Part shown: piece by piece, positions 1 through 14,227 of the stretch | Position numbering within the stretch: position 1 is the first letter of the stretch | Layout: the number at the start of each line of letters is the position of its first letter | Position numbers and translations under genes: made by a program | Notes under the pieces: generated by a model | The model's input: only the letters and a program-made list of their open reading frames with translations | Told to the model about the DNA's origin: nothing | Database searches by the model: none | DNA from: Ischnura elegans | Taxonomy: Eukaryota > Arthropoda > Insecta > Odonata > Coenagrionidae | Assembly: GCF_921293095.1 (NCBI RefSeq) | Contig: NC_060249.1 | Location: 80,673,907 to 80,737,906, forward strand | DNA length: 64,000 bases | Direction: 5' to 3'

Positions 1-2119
1 ATCTAGTTACGGAAACCCATAAGAACCGTCTCATGGTAACCAAATTCGCGTGAAGCTAGAAAGATCGAGAGGATGGATTTGAGGACAGCCATATGCATGG
101 TCGGGAGAGAACTTGTCCCTCCACCACCTGCTAGTAAACCCTTCTCCCCACGCTTCCGACAGAGCAACGGAATGGGAACAATCGCATAACAATCGGCTAA
201 TCGCAGCAACCAGCCAACGTAACAACGCTCGCGAATTCCGCCTTTCGCATTCCTTGGCAGCTAATGCATCGAGACCACCGAGCCTCTTCCCCCTTCCCTC
301 CCTGCTTTCCGCCCCTGCAATGACTCCGGAAACCCACATTAATAAGCCAAAATTCCCGTAGCTTCAGGAGGGAAAGGTAAACGAACGAAATGCACCGACC
401 ACGACGAAAATTTTCCAGCATAGTGATAATAAACGTCTTCCCTTTACGCACATATAGTACATTATTTACGTTCATGGAAGTAAGGTAGCATATGATGCAA
501 TACGCCCATAGATAGGCTAACTTCAAAAACTCTCGCATGCGGAAAGTATCAAAGATATGTATAAGCATAGAGTAAGTATATACTTACTTTATGGTATAAG
601 TAAACTTCGGAATCAGTAAGGAGAGAAAATTAACCCTGAATTACAGGAAATTAATTTCTCTAATAGCGGGTGTGACTTCGTAAAATTTTCCAACCATTGT
701 AAAGTATAAGTATAAAATGGGTCTACAACTAGATGACCAATTTTCGACGGCGCTTGAAATCATCAGGTTCATAAGTAGGAGAAGATACGGTCACTAAAGA
801 AGGTAATAAAGGGAAGGCAAGAGGAGAACAATATTTACCTCATTTTATAGATAATTTACGACTCCCGCAATGCTTTCGGGATAAACCACAATAAAAATTC
901 CAAATTCTTAGTCAACTATTATAATTTGATTGTTCAGCCGAGTAATTTAATCAATTTGAAAAACATTGATAAGATGGCGTGCACAATATCAAAAGAAAAA
1001 AAGAGAAAATTATGTCTTTTAGGAAAGAGTAAAACTGGTAATTACTAGTCTCAAGAATTAGAAATTGTCATACGAAAACCAAAGTCTGAAAAGAAAAATA
1101 TTAGGCAAAAGTAGTCTCCAGAGTATTTCGGCGGTTAGGTTTCTCCAGCTTCTTATAACGTACAATTTACATTTGACAGTATTGACCGAATTTATCCAAA
1201 GCAAACCTCGGCACATGAAAACAGATATTTTTCCTTACGGATTGGATTCAGACTCAGTGAGATTTCTGACTGCAGCTAATATTTAGACGCATAAATGAGG
1301 GTTGACTAAATAAGGAATTCCTAGCAACTCATCCATATTAAGCGAGCAGTGAGCGTTTCACCTGCAAAAACGCATCATACTCCTATTAATTTGTGCCGCT
1401 ATGCCACAAACGCTACACAGCAAAGGAGCAATATCAGAACACAGAAAAATCTTCCGCGGCGAGTGGGTGGCCTATGCAACATCCGCTACCGGAAAATTTT
1501 CCAATTTTCAATCAGTCATCCCCAAATTAACTTCTTCTACCATCCCCATAGCCATTCCAATCCACAAGGAATGTTTCTCCCGCCTGGGGTGGCGAAAATG
1601 GCTATTATGCAAGGCGCGAGAGCCTCACAGTCAACTAATACCGCGTAAATCCGACACTCGAGGGCAAACTTTCGCCCAGCAAGCCATGCCCTTCAAAAGT
1701 CCTGCATATTGGCCAATACTTCACGCAAACTTTTTCACGATGCTCTCAGAAGTTCGGGTGCTTCGTGTGTGAAACTAACAGCGCAATCAGTATCGATCCC
1801 CACAATTAAGGAATGGTGATGAGAAATTACACTGAGCAAAAAATCATAAAATCATTATATCATTGGATCGCCTCCCCTGTATCCTTCCATTTCATATGTG
1901 AACGCAACGAAAACTGATTGCGACGTAGACTTAAGGAAAGATGGAAAGTGGGTAAACGAATATTCCGATATTTGATTTTGCAGCACTCATCTCTAACTGA
2001 AGATATTTCGGTATCATATTTGAAACATTAGAAAACAAATCATCGCTTGAAATAAAAACAATTAGCTGAATTAATAGATAGATAAGTAAATAATACAGCA
2101 AGGGCTATAGGCCTTAGAA
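1..2119. other. Intergenic or intronic DNA, no gene recognised
   Basis: AT-rich sequence with short open frames on both strands. The first ~570 bases are somewhat GC-richer and carry overlapping frames on opposite strands, none of which resembles a known protein. If the minus-strand gene at 3748 continues leftward, this stretch is part of its intron. I see no consensus exon here. Confidence 0.5.
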
Positions 2120-2437
2120 ATGCGGTGCTACAGACGAATGATGAGGATCAAATGTATTGTTGTAGTTAGTAATGAGGGAGTCCTACGAAGCGTAGGAGAG
2201 AAGAGAAGCCTCATGAAAACCTTAATAAGAAAACGGAACAACCTAATAGGCCACATCTTGACGCATTATGACCTGATGAAAACAATCGTCGAGGGACAAG
2301 TAGGTGGAAAAAACGGAAAAGGCCTCGAAAAAAATATGGAACAGGTAAAGAAGGATGAGAAAGAGAAGAAATACGTAGGTGTGAAAAGATTAGCTGATAA
2401 AAGAATTGAGTGGATCGCTGCATCAAACCAATCTTAG
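2120..2437 (+). mobile_element. LINE reverse-transcriptase C-terminal remnant
   Basis: An open frame of 105 codons reads like the tail of the non-LTR retrotransposon polyprotein common in arthropods. It has an RRMMRIK block, then SNEGVLRSVGEKRSLMKTL, then RKRNNLIGHIL, and ends in a basic stretch before EWIAASNQS. Full-length family members have hundreds of residues of endonuclease and reverse transcriptase upstream; these are absent, so this is a 5'-truncated or decayed copy. The AT-rich flanks show no recognisable target duplication. It is not a host gene. Confidence 0.65.
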
Positions 2438-3747
2438 GATTGTTGACCAGTGATTATGATGAAGTAGATAAGATTGAGCAGGTAGATAAATAATCAAATT
2501 AATAACTATATGGGATAGATGTAGCAGATACTAGGAGGTACTGTACAATAAGCAGGACTAATTCTACCGCTTTTTACACCAACTTTTGCCTAATCTTGGA
2601 CGCATATGATAACCACCCCTCTATAATCAAGTTGAGCTAGAAGTTAAAGCAATGAAACTCCATTTTTAATAGGTTTAATCTAATTTTAATTTTCTGAAAT
2701 GAAAAAGGTAAAAACCTACAATTCAGAGGCACGAGCTTAATAAGCACACAATCTTAAGGAGAGGAAAAGAAAGCTGCTACCACGCGCCAAAAAATTAAGT
2801 GGGACAGTTTTTCAATGTAATCCGATGAAAATTATAATTTAGGTATATAAAAAACCATTTCATTCGCCATAATATCCGACACGGTCACGCCACATCTCGA
2901 TTCACGAAACTACCAATCTTGGGTCGCTGACTCAGACGCAATCGTAAATTACTTCCTTCGTCTCACGATTAGGTTACTCATCAGTAAACAAAGGGGGAAA
3001 TTATCATGTTGGTTGTTTCGGGAAGGCAGCCAGAGTTGAAAATAATGAGAAATATGATGCCATTAATCATCTTATGTTTACTCCCACAGATTCGGAAAAA
3101 TTTTAGCGTAACTCCACACTTCACGAATGAATCAGGTACGAGGAATGTGGCACAAAAATAAAAAAAACATAGAGATAGCCACGTGGACTAAAGGGTCAAT
3201 TCTTGATGAGTGAACGCAAAACAATAAATAGACACGTGTTCATGACCATAACAATTATACGCGAAATGAAATTTAATGAATTCTCGAGTCCGGATGCTTC
3301 TTTGAGTTACTGATTTTGAAATTCGTATACAAAGATAGTTAACTCAAAACAATGGGCAGGGAAACTCGTTGGAATATTGTAAAGAATAAAAACGCCTTCC
3401 ATATCATATTTTTAAATAGGAGAAAATTTGGTGAGATCACTTGTATTTAGTACCAAAGAGTGGCGACTGTATAATGCCGAATGCCTAAATGATGTGCGTC
3501 ACAAAATACGTTCATTTTCTGCACAGAATAAATACTTTATTCGGCTACTTACAGCAAACATGTTGTAGTTCCTCAGTCTCACCTCTTATCTCAGAAAGCC
3601 ACAATGATTTACGGATATTCACCATTAATCATCCACGCAAAGGAATAAACAGCGTCAAAGTAATAACGAAGTCCATTAAATGCACAGCCGCATTAGAAGC
3701 CGCCAACAAAAGATTTAATACAATTTTCATGCTTAAGAAAAACTCAC
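2438..3747. other. Non-coding flank or intron
   Basis: AT-rich DNA with no recognised coding sequence. If the minus-strand exon ending at 3748 is real, this is the start of its next intron, beginning with GTGAGT on the minus strand. I searched for the next expected exon of that secreted protein and did not find it. Confidence 0.4.
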
Positions 3748-3943
3748 CCTTAGGCATTCCACATGGTCCCTTGGTCCGTGAGTTGTCGAGAAAATCGAGG
3801 TCATACTTTCGTGCTGGAGGGTAGGTTAATGCTACGTGCGCGATTGTGTGTGACACCAACGACAGTGTTATCACAAGCGCAGCGCAGACCGCAGCAGCTC
3901 GGCTTGGCGCCATGATGACGCTTCGGCAAGACGGTCGGAGGTC
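3748..3943 (-). CDS. First coding exon of a secreted N-terminal-His protein (LPMO/BIM1-like), partial
   Basis: On the minus strand a pyrimidine-rich acceptor (TTTCTTTCTTCTTCCAG) precedes 30 nt of leader and ATG at 3913-3911. The frame encodes MAPSRAAAVCAALVITLS and a short tail that form a clear signal peptide ending in A. It is followed by a mature N-terminus HVALTYPPARKYDLDFLDNS and then RTKGPCGMPKG. A GTGAGT donor follows at 3747-3742, leaving one base of the next codon. A histidine exposed at residue 1 by signal-peptide cleavage, followed by a YPPAR motif and a cysteine, is the arrangement of histidine-brace copper proteins (lytic polysaccharide monooxygenases and the BIM1/X325-like group). 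I infer that class. The second histidine and remaining exons are not visible, and the gene probably continues past the left edge. The exon itself is well supported; the copper-binding function is moderate to weak. Confidence 0.6.
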
Positions 3944-4714
3944 CTGGAAGAAGAAAGAAATAACAATTAGTCGGATAATGGTAATAAGTGATATTAGACA
4001 AAACACGATCAGAAATTACGCCCCATGTACACATATTAATGAACGCAGACAATGATTTCATCTACGATTATAAAGAATCATTGGAAAAAATTTAAAATAG
4101 GCGATATTTGGCGCCTCGCTTTCGTAAAAATTGCAAAAAACCTAAAATAATGCAAGGCAAAAAACTATTTTAATGAGGGAATGATGTACAATTTTGCATG
4201 ACTCATCAGCAAATAATCCTGCGCACCGGATACAAGGATGAATGAACGGACGAAAAATTTCCTGGATACATTAAGTTTGATTCGTCAACATCAATGAAAA
4301 ACCAAATAAAATTTGAGGAGTTGAAAAAATTAAATAGAGTTCAATTTGTAATTATTCAAGGTAAAACAAATAAGGGTAGTCAATACAAATAATTAATAGT
4401 TCCGAGTCGATTTGCAAATGTTGGAAAACCGACTAATGTCGCGGCCCATATACCATAGTCATTTCTATCGCTTCACTCCTCGCTCTTCCCTAAACTTCCG
4501 TTACGCACAGGGCTTCAAGGCGCCGCAGTATCGGGGGATTTGCTCCCCTGTAACACTGGGGAGGACACTTCCCCAAATCACGGACGGTGTCCTCAATGGG
4601 AGCAGAGGCAGAGGGTCAAATCTGCAAATACAGGGAATAGGGCACCTCACCCCTACGATCTCGAGCGTGGATAAAAGGGAAAATATTTCCTTCGAGGCAG
4701 TCGGCTGTGTCATA

Positions 4715-4910
4715 TTATGGTACCCACTCCCTGAGCGTAAGGGTTGACCTCATGACCAAGCCTCGATTTTTTCGGATTCTCGACTGGGTCAACGAAAGAC
4801 TAGGTGACCAGCGGCAAGTGTAGGCCGGCAGCAACCTCAGGCCGGTTACGAACCCGTGACCACGCGATCCACTGCCGTCTCCTCGCCCTAACTTCATGGC
4901 TAATGCGTAG
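4715..4910 (-). mobile_element. Possible tRNA-derived SINE remnant
   Basis: The minus strand holds a B-box-like GGTTCGTAACC within a GC-rich tract, preceded by a tRNA-like segment around 4825-4910 and followed by a non-tRNA tail. The GC content contrasts sharply with the flanks. No A box of good quality is seen, so this may be a decayed SINE. Confidence 0.35.
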
Positions 4911-7900
4911 AAGAGATACCAGCAGTCCCGCGCCAAAACCCACCATTGGTTCCCCCCCGCTATTAACAGTAAATTGTGAGTCAAACGTATACACCTCACC
5001 ACTGTCCAGATGAATTCAAAACAGAAGTGCATAAATTAAAGCAACAGAATGGCTTATCTACCCAAAACCTACTCGATTTATTATATGAGAATCATGCCCA
5101 CTATGAAACCAAACCTTCTTGCAATAAATAAATCGCTGAAAACAAACGAAGGGACACACTGGGAACCATCCTTTAGCTCAAAAGATATACCGCACTGAAC
5201 GCGGCCAATCAAATTATAAAAGTAGAATTAATAGGTAAGTATCCTTCTTGCCTTAATATCCAGATTTAAGTACTGTGCCACATATGTCGTGAAGCACCCG
5301 ACGCTCTCTGTGGGGAGGATCTAATTTTTGGCGAAGAGGACGCAGACAGTGAAATTTACAGCCTTGAAGGCATTTAATGAACCATGGAACAAGTAACGCT
5401 AGATAGATTTCACGCAACTTTTTAATGGCAACACTCTTCAATGACCTAATTAAAAGAAGCCCCCAATAAATCTACCCGAACAAAATTTAAAGCATGACTA
5501 ATAGAGGATTTTTTAGCGGCATGATTTATGCATAACGTTATATTTAGCTGGCTTTCACTGACGCAAGATGAGATGAAAGTCTCTCTAAGATATAAGAGAA
5601 AATTAACCATAAGATCTCGACATTTCTCTTGGAAAAATTCAGGTGATCGACCAAATCGAAGAGATTAAGGGTTTCGTTACATACCGCGAAAGCTGGATTT
5701 TAATTGCATTGCTTCAGTATGCATATTTAGGGCATTGAAGACCATCACCACCAGCCTACTTTCGAAATCTCAATCTACTGCATGGTAAATATTTTTTCAC
5801 ATATTAAAAAATCCATACAAACCATGTCCTCTGCATTTAATATAAAATTAATGCACTCCAAATAGCTACAATATCTTAGGATGCACGAGAAATTTTACGC
5901 TCCAGTTAATTTTCTTTCATTGGACTTAGGTGAATATCGTATGCAAATAGAGGAGTCAAGTGTACAGGAATGAATTCCGGTTTAAACAATATGAGAGTTC
6001 CATGATATGTTGAATCTTATATAAAATTTCACAAAACCAACGATGAATTCTTAATTCGATGAAGAAACCAAGATTAGCGCTCAAAATATGGATTTTGTTA
6101 GCATCCAAACCATAAAATACAGCTTATGCATCGAAACTGGACTTATAAACTTAATCGAGTCCCAAGTATCGGAACAGTCTTGAGATTCCAAAACCCCAGC
6201 TATGCTTTGGAGAATACGTGAATAATACAGCTTTGGAAGCATGTTCATCGGAACGGAAAGTCTAACACGAAAATCTAATCCTTTTTTGAATGGATCCCAA
6301 AACTAGTAAAAGATAGTTGACAAAAATCGCGCGTGCGGAAAAGAAAAGCGAAATATATCCAGCAACACAGAGTACTTAAAACGATTTTGCAAACGACCTC
6401 GATTGGAAAATTAGGCGGTATAGTCCGATAAATTAAACAAAAAAATAAACGTAGTCTTCATATGTGGGTGTGTAAGATAGTGTATCAGATTAACGGGTAT
6501 ATTTTCCTACAAATGTAACAAAGAATCAAACGTAAGGAAGAATCCAGAGGATTTAAAAAAAAACATCACAGCGGGAGGAACGGAATTCGCAAATGAGAGC
6601 CCTCTCACATATATGCGATCAGACCTGTGAGGAAGTTTGCGAAAGTTACATTAAAACGCATTCAAACGGGGATAGAGTGGAAAAAAATCCTTTTTAAATA
6701 TAGAATTAATTGAACGAACGACGGCCATTGGCCAAATTTTCAAAGCTGCAGTCGTAACTTATCCCCTGGAAGTGCTCAAAGAAATAAAAATTGAGAATTA
6801 GCATAGGATTACGATTTAGCCAAGACAAAAATGAGAATCAAATTCTTTACAAAAAACTCGGTCCTCGAAAAGAGTAGCTATAGGTCGGGTTCATGAATAT
6901 TAATGAATATAAGAGGAACTCGCGAAAAATATTTCAAAGCAACCATTCGGAAGACATCACCGGCCTACCTGCCTTCTCAGTCGACCAACATACTTTAACA
7001 CCACCTTTGAAACATTAAGATGTTCCCCTGGGCGATTCTATCGCTCTTTTTTTCGTTTTCTCGACGGCAGAGAGGAAAACACCGTCGACAACCATAGTCA
7101 TCACTTCGCTGGAGTAGTCCTTTGCCACTTGAACGAAGGATTCAAACATATGGGGATACCAGGGGCAGAGTGTTCTCTCCAAGAGATACTAAATCTAAAA
7201 TTACGGTGGATGTACAAAGAGGTCTTTAGGTGAAAGAGTGGAATATTTGTTTCTTCTGCGTCTTTAAAGAATACGCACTGCCACGAACAACTTTTATTTC
7301 ATATCCGTGCGGCATTGCTGTGAAAAGAGTGAAATCAAGCGCGAAAATTACGTAACTGTGGAATTATCTTTAAATCAATACTTAATTTGGGATTTAAAAA
7401 TAAATCGTTCAAGTATGATTCCGACATTTGTCACTATTTCTGTCAGCGTTCCTGGAGTGTGTCAGCGTGTACAAGAAATGGTACATCAAATTTTGATTTT
7501 TTTTCATCGTTCGCGATTGCACACCCATAAAATATCAATGATATGGTGCACTGCCGTGAGGTTCATGTGCAATTTCTGAATGAATGGATGAATAACGGAA
7601 ACGTTTATGATGCAATTAAGACGGTTATATCTCGTATCTACAAATTGAAAAAAAACATGCATTTTACTGAACCGTTGAATAAATAGCATGGTATTGGGAT
7701 ATTATTCACCCTATTTACCAGCTGATTTTCGAGGCGTGGGATGAATCACCATTCCTCTATCGGTATACTCCTGCCTTAAAACTATTGGCTCCACATTTTG
7801 TATCCTTTCCCGCCTTGTCCCACTGATCACAGACGCAAAGTACCATGAAAGCTGCACGAAATGAATGGACACTTATCCGTTGTTGCCACTAATAATTACC

Positions 7901-10900
7901 GAAAAACAAACAAACACCCAAATTTCGTATCTAATTATTAATAATTTTATCCCCTCTACTTAATATCAAAACGCGGAAAAAATAAATTGAAGGAAGCATA
8001 ATAAATAATGTATTTACATTTTATCGATTAAAAGACAGTAGCCCACATATCTGATATTTTGCTCAGCATTTCGTGACACATCCTTGAATTTATAAATTTA
8101 TACCAAACCAAACAATAAAGTAATCGCTTGAGTTAGAGTACTTGGGTGCTGAAAGCAAAAATGATGAGAAACAAAAAATGTGCACTATCTAAAATTAACA
8201 CGGTGAGAAAATTCCATAGAGAAAAATGTTTTCCATAACCGAAATCTTGTTAAATTTCATAAATTTACGATAAATTCTTGGTCTCAGAAATGTGCCAAAA
8301 TAGAAAAAAAGGACTTCATCATGTTTCTCTGATCCAGTGAAATGAGACGAGCAAGCATTCACCCTCCCCGTGCTTTCCTACCGCCACTACTGTTAATTTC
8401 CAAATCTTTCCGGAGGGACCGCCAAAATATTTGCCCAGCAGCAACAAAGGTGGCGAACAAACTGGAATAATGACTACAAGAAGCGGTCCGTAACTCGGAA
8501 TGAAAATATGTAGTAAAACGCCTTTCGAAACGCCTAAAAATTTCCCTTTCATTAACTCCTACTTTGTTCCGCCACTGACGTTCCGCTTTTCAAACGGCAA
8601 AATTTTTCCGCATGAAAAGTACGAGTTTCTCTTCGGCTAAGCCTAGATAGAAGTTAAAAGTGTTATAGATCATTTCGCAAAATCACCACCTTCCTCTAAC
8701 CATGAAGGACAAAAAATCAACGCGATATGGGTGGGTCAACGGTCTGGTCATAGATTTCCATCATCGGTCGGTTGCGCAGCTAACGACCCATCCGTTTTTC
8801 GCCGGTTCGCTATATTTGAGCATTTCCAACGAAAAAAACACATATTTCCGAAATGTACTACCCTACACATAGGCTATTACGCAAATACCTTCCCGACGGT
8901 TACTAGGATTTTCTTCCATCGTTTTAGTTCAATTCTCCGCAGTTTATGCTGATGCCGACTTTAATTACGCACAGCCTACCCCTCGGGAAAACTCATGATA
9001 CACTTTCCTCACCTTAGGTGAGATGAGCACATAATCTTCCCGGATGTCAGCCGTCAAAACGAAAACAAATATATATTTCCGAATTCCTTACCCACTCCTT
9101 AAAAAGATAGCGCCTCTCCCTTGCCCACCACACAAGAGATCTTCCCTCTTCCACAGTTGGTGTTTCGATTCACTTACATCTCCGAAGGTGCATGACGGGT
9201 CGAAGAAATAAATATAGCGTATTAGAAATTCTTTCCTACCCTAATAAAAACGAAATCTGCATGCCCGACCATATATCTTTCTCCTGGCGCCTTTGGTATC
9301 TTTACCAATGTTCACCACCAAAATTACCCGATGATAAGCCCATACCTCAAGGTTGCGCGGGGTGGCCATTTCAAAAGAAAAATAAAATTCGTTGACTTTT
9401 TCCCGACAATCCACACTATTTTCGCAATTTTACAGAATTTATGGCAGTATACATACATCTTTTTAGCGGAATATTTATTTTTACACGAGATAAACTGTTA
9501 TAAGCTGCAGTTAGATAAAACCAATAAAAAACAATTAAGGAAAATTACAAGAAAAAATGGATTCCAACAGTTACGTAGCACCTTATGAATGGTATAATGG
9601 GAAATAAATTGCTCAAAATTCGAAGATATGCTTTTGCTTAGGGGGAAAGGGAAAACTCTCTATAATTCTTTCAAATGATTTATTCCAGATTTTTTGTCAT
9701 TTTCCAAGGCAATCCAATCAAAATGAAAATGTTCTGAATTTCCAGGTTTTCCAGATGAGTGATCACTACTAAGGAAGTCTGAGATTCTGGGTAACAAATT
9801 TACATAACCACAGTTAAAATTTTACAGCGCTAAGAATGGATGACGTCTGGAATAATTTTACATAGTAAATGAAATAAGTAAAAAAAATAAGTGTATCACT
9901 TCATATACGTTATCGCTACAACCTAGAGCTCAGAATCAATGAAATAATAGGAAAAGCACACACTAAGCCCCATCTCCAGGACATTCGGATTTATGTATTT
10001 AGTCTTTAGTTCATCCTTCTATTAAAGAAATATTTTCTAAAAAAAGATAACTCGACCAAAAAATTAACCCGAATCAATGATGTAATGCAATTGAAACCCA
10101 TTTTTTTCACATTAAAATGGAAAATTATCTGTTTAAATCCACGACAATTCCTACGCCGATGAGCAAACATGTTTCAGTTTCGAAGGCATTTTTTAAAGGT
10201 TTTCAATACATTTAAACACATTTCATAACTGTACCTCCCTTCCCGCCCTGCGAGTCCATCTAAGTTCTCAAGTGAGCGGTGACCATCTAAGTTCTGGACC
10301 CGATGCTCCCAACGTTTTGAGTGAGAAACGTAATCTAGACCATTTATTTCCTCAATACTAGCTTTAACCATAAACAGCGTTATCCGATATATCAGATCCA
10401 TGGAATGCGACAAGTATGACTGATCGAAATTCAAGGCGATGAAACTGGAGCTCCATTCCTCCTGTAGCGCACGAGCACGTCATTACGTAGAAGCAGGACA
10501 AAACATTTTGGAAAGTTGCTAAGACCAACCGCAAAGACGAAGGAGTGAAGTAGTCGAGCTTTCCCTGAGTCGAGAGAAAGGTGAACCTCGGCGAGATCTT
10601 TAGTTTCCTATACACATCCACTTCATCTCTATATTCGTCCCGAAGAGAAACTCGGCCAGAAACACTAGGGCAGCGGGAAGGAATAAACAGCGCGTGCTTT
10701 GGATTCCGCACGAGTTGACCAATGCACCGTTGTTTGGCGTTATTATTATTAGCAGTTCGAAAGTTCTGTTCATTATATTTTCTCAAATTAGCTTAAGCAA
10801 AGGGAAAACGTGAGACATTAATACAAATCAAGAAAATTGGGAGAATAATTAAGAAAAAAATAAAGAGCAATGTTAAAAACCGTTGTAAAAAAACCCAATG

Positions 10901-13020
10901 GATTTCGATAAAAAAGAGCTATATTAAAAAACATTCTATCAAAATTAACACACTAAAAGTAATATATACCGCCTACAATAGCACCGCTAACTTTTATATG
11001 AAGGAATAGGACATAAAATTATTGAAACGCCGAGGAAGAAATTACTGCTTCAGATAGCTATTCATTTTTCTTGTTTTTCAGAAGACTTCGGATATCGTTT
11101 GGCCAGACCTTTTTAAGGCTCTTTCATAATATAACCATTGTCTCAAAATTATTTTGAAAATCAATTATCACTTCTCAAAAATATTTTTTAATTGAATAAT
11201 TACTCTATGAACCCTGAAAACCATGGCAATCTATAGATCAAGGTTATTTTACGCTGACGGCTGAATTCTGCTTCCGACCCTATATCTGTGGATAAAATTC
11301 GTCATTTTCAGTTTGCAAATCTTACGAAAGAAAAAAAAAAACTTTAACACGGTTATTTCAAGTAGAAACCCGAAGAAGAATAAAATCCTTCCTTCCTATC
11401 ATTCGAAGGCTGCTTCCCTGCAATGTAAACAAATCGACTCATAATGAAAGAAAGAGGGATAAAGAGACCGCTCCCTTAAATACATACATCTATTTCGATG
11501 AAAAATAGCAGAACTTCAAGTCATTTGCTATCGCAGTTAGTAACTTATCATTTAAGGAAAAAATATGTTTGTCGTGAAAAGTGAACCCGTGTGCGCAGTG
11601 TTATTTTACAGAATTGTTACTATTCAGTTCACGAAGTCCTAACGGTTACTGAATTGACAATCAAACATTCTATCATTACTAGAATGATTTAGACAACAGG
11701 CCAATCATGTAAATATTAGGGAGTCAAGCAAAAATCGATAACCTGTATCTCCTCAAAGAGAACGGAATAATTAACAGCAGTATTCTTATTTAGTTTTATG
11801 AATAGCTTAGCTGCCAAAAGAGTGATTGATGCACATATGGCTTAACAAACAGACCAATTCTATGGAATCGGTTGGATTCTCAGAAACTTCATTTAAGCCT
11901 AAAGACCACCCCACAGATAGGTTGCTATTGCTTACAAGTATGTGTTAATATTTTTCTGAGTTACAGCTGATCGTCCTTCAAAAACTAATAAGATTAATAT
12001 AAAGGTAGAGCCTATAAATTACTATGCAAATTATAAGCACAATCGCGGACAACATTTTCTTACGTTCCTCCGCTTGAGCTAAAAGATATTACCACCTAAA
12101 TTCAAACGATAACTATCTAAAAATCACGTCGTGATAAAAATGGAGTAAATTGAAAAAATCCCAAAGTTGTTATTATGACACCGTCGTCTCTAAGAACAGA
12201 ACTGAGCGGATAAAAACAAGCTTTATTTGGCAAACTAGTACTTCAATATATACCATTTTTTGTTCCTAATTCTCATTTAGGTTCAACGCCATACGTCTAC
12301 GAATAGTGGACATCACTTCAAGCCTCTAAAAACAAGCATTCACTAGCAGGCAACCTGCATTCACTACGGCTTACTGGTCGCATATAGTAAGATTCACACA
12401 GCAAACGAGCTTTAAAATGCTGAATCAACACAACGAACAAACAATTCTTTACCACATATACAATGTCAATGCCTCTTAGGTGGGCGTACACAGCGTACGG
12501 ATTGTTGTTTTTTTTTGCGACTCTCCTCAAGGACGATTGATATCCCCCTAAATCTTGCATCTCATGAAAATTCTAGTCTCATTACATCGGAGACGCCGCA
12601 GGCGATCGAATCATCCTTCTTCACGACCCTGTTCATGAACGGGGCCGGGAGGTAAGGAGTTGGAGGAAGAGAGGAACCGGATGTCGCCGTTTGCATGTAC
12701 GCAATCGCGCCGCCCCCGCCCCTCAGGACACGATTACAGGCCATTCATTTCTCATGTCTTTCCATTTAAGGGAATCTAACAGTCATACTCCCCGATTACT
12801 TACCGAAGGCAATCCGTCATATTATATCCAATCATCATATTATATGCAAAAATCTGACATATAATACTGATGATACATATCAAAGTTCTCTCTAAAATTA
12901 TCCTATCGCTCACCAAAGATAAAAATCTCTAAATACACACCAAAGATGAAATTCGCCATGAAAAAAATCATTTTCGGCAAGTTATTTGTCATAGGTTGAC
13001 AACAATATCGCCGGTATTCC
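4911..13020. other. Long stretch without a recognised gene
   Basis: AT-rich DNA. A GC-richer patch at about 10440-10720 carries a minus-strand open frame of 140 codons (10364-10786) that I do not recognise. A consensus-like minus-strand donor (TTCG then GTAAGTAATC) is present near 12803 with no obvious coding sequence in front of it. A + strand donor-like GGTAAGTATCC lies at about 5234, preceded by a TATAAAAG-like string. This whole region may be intron between the candidate 5' exon at 15260 and the coding exon at 3943. Confidence 0.4.
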
Positions 13021-13150
13021 AACACGGTCTTCAGGTCGACCTAACAACCCGGCGAAAACCCGAAATATTGAGAGATCAACGAATCAAGGTTTCCGAACCC
13101 GGATCTCCCGATTGCCAGTCAGGTATACTACCAGTTACACCAACTGGCCA
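13021..13150 (-). mobile_element. tRNA-derived SINE
   Basis: The minus strand has an A-box-like TGGCCAGTTGG close to 13150 and a B-box-like GGTTCGGAAAC about 45 bases later, with a tRNA-like segment between (13089-13150). The tail includes an imperfect inverted repeat: CAATATCGCCGG near 13003 pairs with the CCGGCG...ATATTG region near 13050-13075. The layout (tRNA head, unrelated tail) is that of a SINE rather than a functional tRNA, since the acceptor stem does not close. Confidence 0.5.
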
Positions 13151-13589
13151 TCTTCTTCGGAATACTGGCTAACCCAAATGATTGTTTCATGGCGAATTTC
13201 ATCCTATAGACTAGAAGATCCTCATCAGGTAGAAGAAGGAGATCCTGAATTGGGACAGAGCGGATCCAAATCAATCTCATTAGGTTCTTTAAATGAGATA
13301 CCAAACCACAGAACTCTTTCCTTTCCTCATTGTAGGTTAGCACCTGCGTCGTGTTTTTCCATCTTCTCAGCTTACAATTAGATGATTCTTCCCAGCTAAT
13401 GCTCCTATTCTATATCGAGTACACCAGCAATTACGAGTAGCCTTTCTCTATGCGTAAAAGGGACGTCAACATAAAAACATATAGCTGGAAATAGGAGAGC
13501 TAGATTGCACGATGCCTCAGTCTTCCGAGAATCATCATTATGGTAAATATAAATCCTTTTAAGTTGTATACCAACTATGCTTTTGAGTC

Positions 13590-13785
13590 ACCCACAAGCA
13601 ATTCACGTGCAACTGAATCTCCGGATGAGTCATCGTGAGCGAGAAACACATCCCCGAGAGATCACGACTTCTCATTCCATCGGGACGCCCTTGGCATTTC
13701 TTGCGCCGGTTCAAGAAACTGCTGGGGCCGGGAATTGAACTCGCGTCCGTGAGTCTTCCAGATCGACCATAAAAAAAACCCAATC
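13590..13785 (-). mobile_element. Possible tRNA-derived SINE
   Basis: On the minus strand a tRNA-like head (about 13715-13785) contains a B-box variant GAGTTCAATTCC with a self-complementary T-arm flank, followed by a ~120-base GC-richer tail. No functional tRNA fold is evident. Confidence 0.35.
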
Positions 13786-14227
13786 ACATCAAGTTTACAT
13801 GAATCTCAATTGCAGTTTCACAAGCAATACCTAATGCTCTCAAATGTTTTCCATTCATGCAGCACCCTTGACGTTAGAGCTGTGAACCTCATGGTCTTTC
13901 TAATATATACGCTGCGTTCGTATTACTAGGCTAACTGTAAGAGGAATGGGAGACAGCATCGCCTTAACATCTGATATTATCTTATTTTAGGCACATAAGT
14001 TTTTAAAAACTTATGGTAACATTTAATGTGTCCGACTTCAAATATGATCACTATAATCAAATAATAACTATATTTACTAGGATCAAAACCTCATCAAACC
14101 ATATGAATTAATCCATGAAATAATTGCTCTGATTACATTGATAGCATTAAGTTAAAAATTATTAAACAAAACTATACCTTTTTCAAAGATAAACCACTAG
14201 AAATATCAAAGACTGCATTCATGAACT

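Noticed and set aside
10364..10786. Minus-strand open frame of 140 codons
   Set aside because: It sits in a GC-richer patch and has no recognisable domain. It looks like chance, although a lineage-specific exon cannot be excluded.
13994..14015. 22-bp perfect palindrome
   Set aside because: AT-rich and without a loop. Such palindromes are common by chance in AT-rich DNA.
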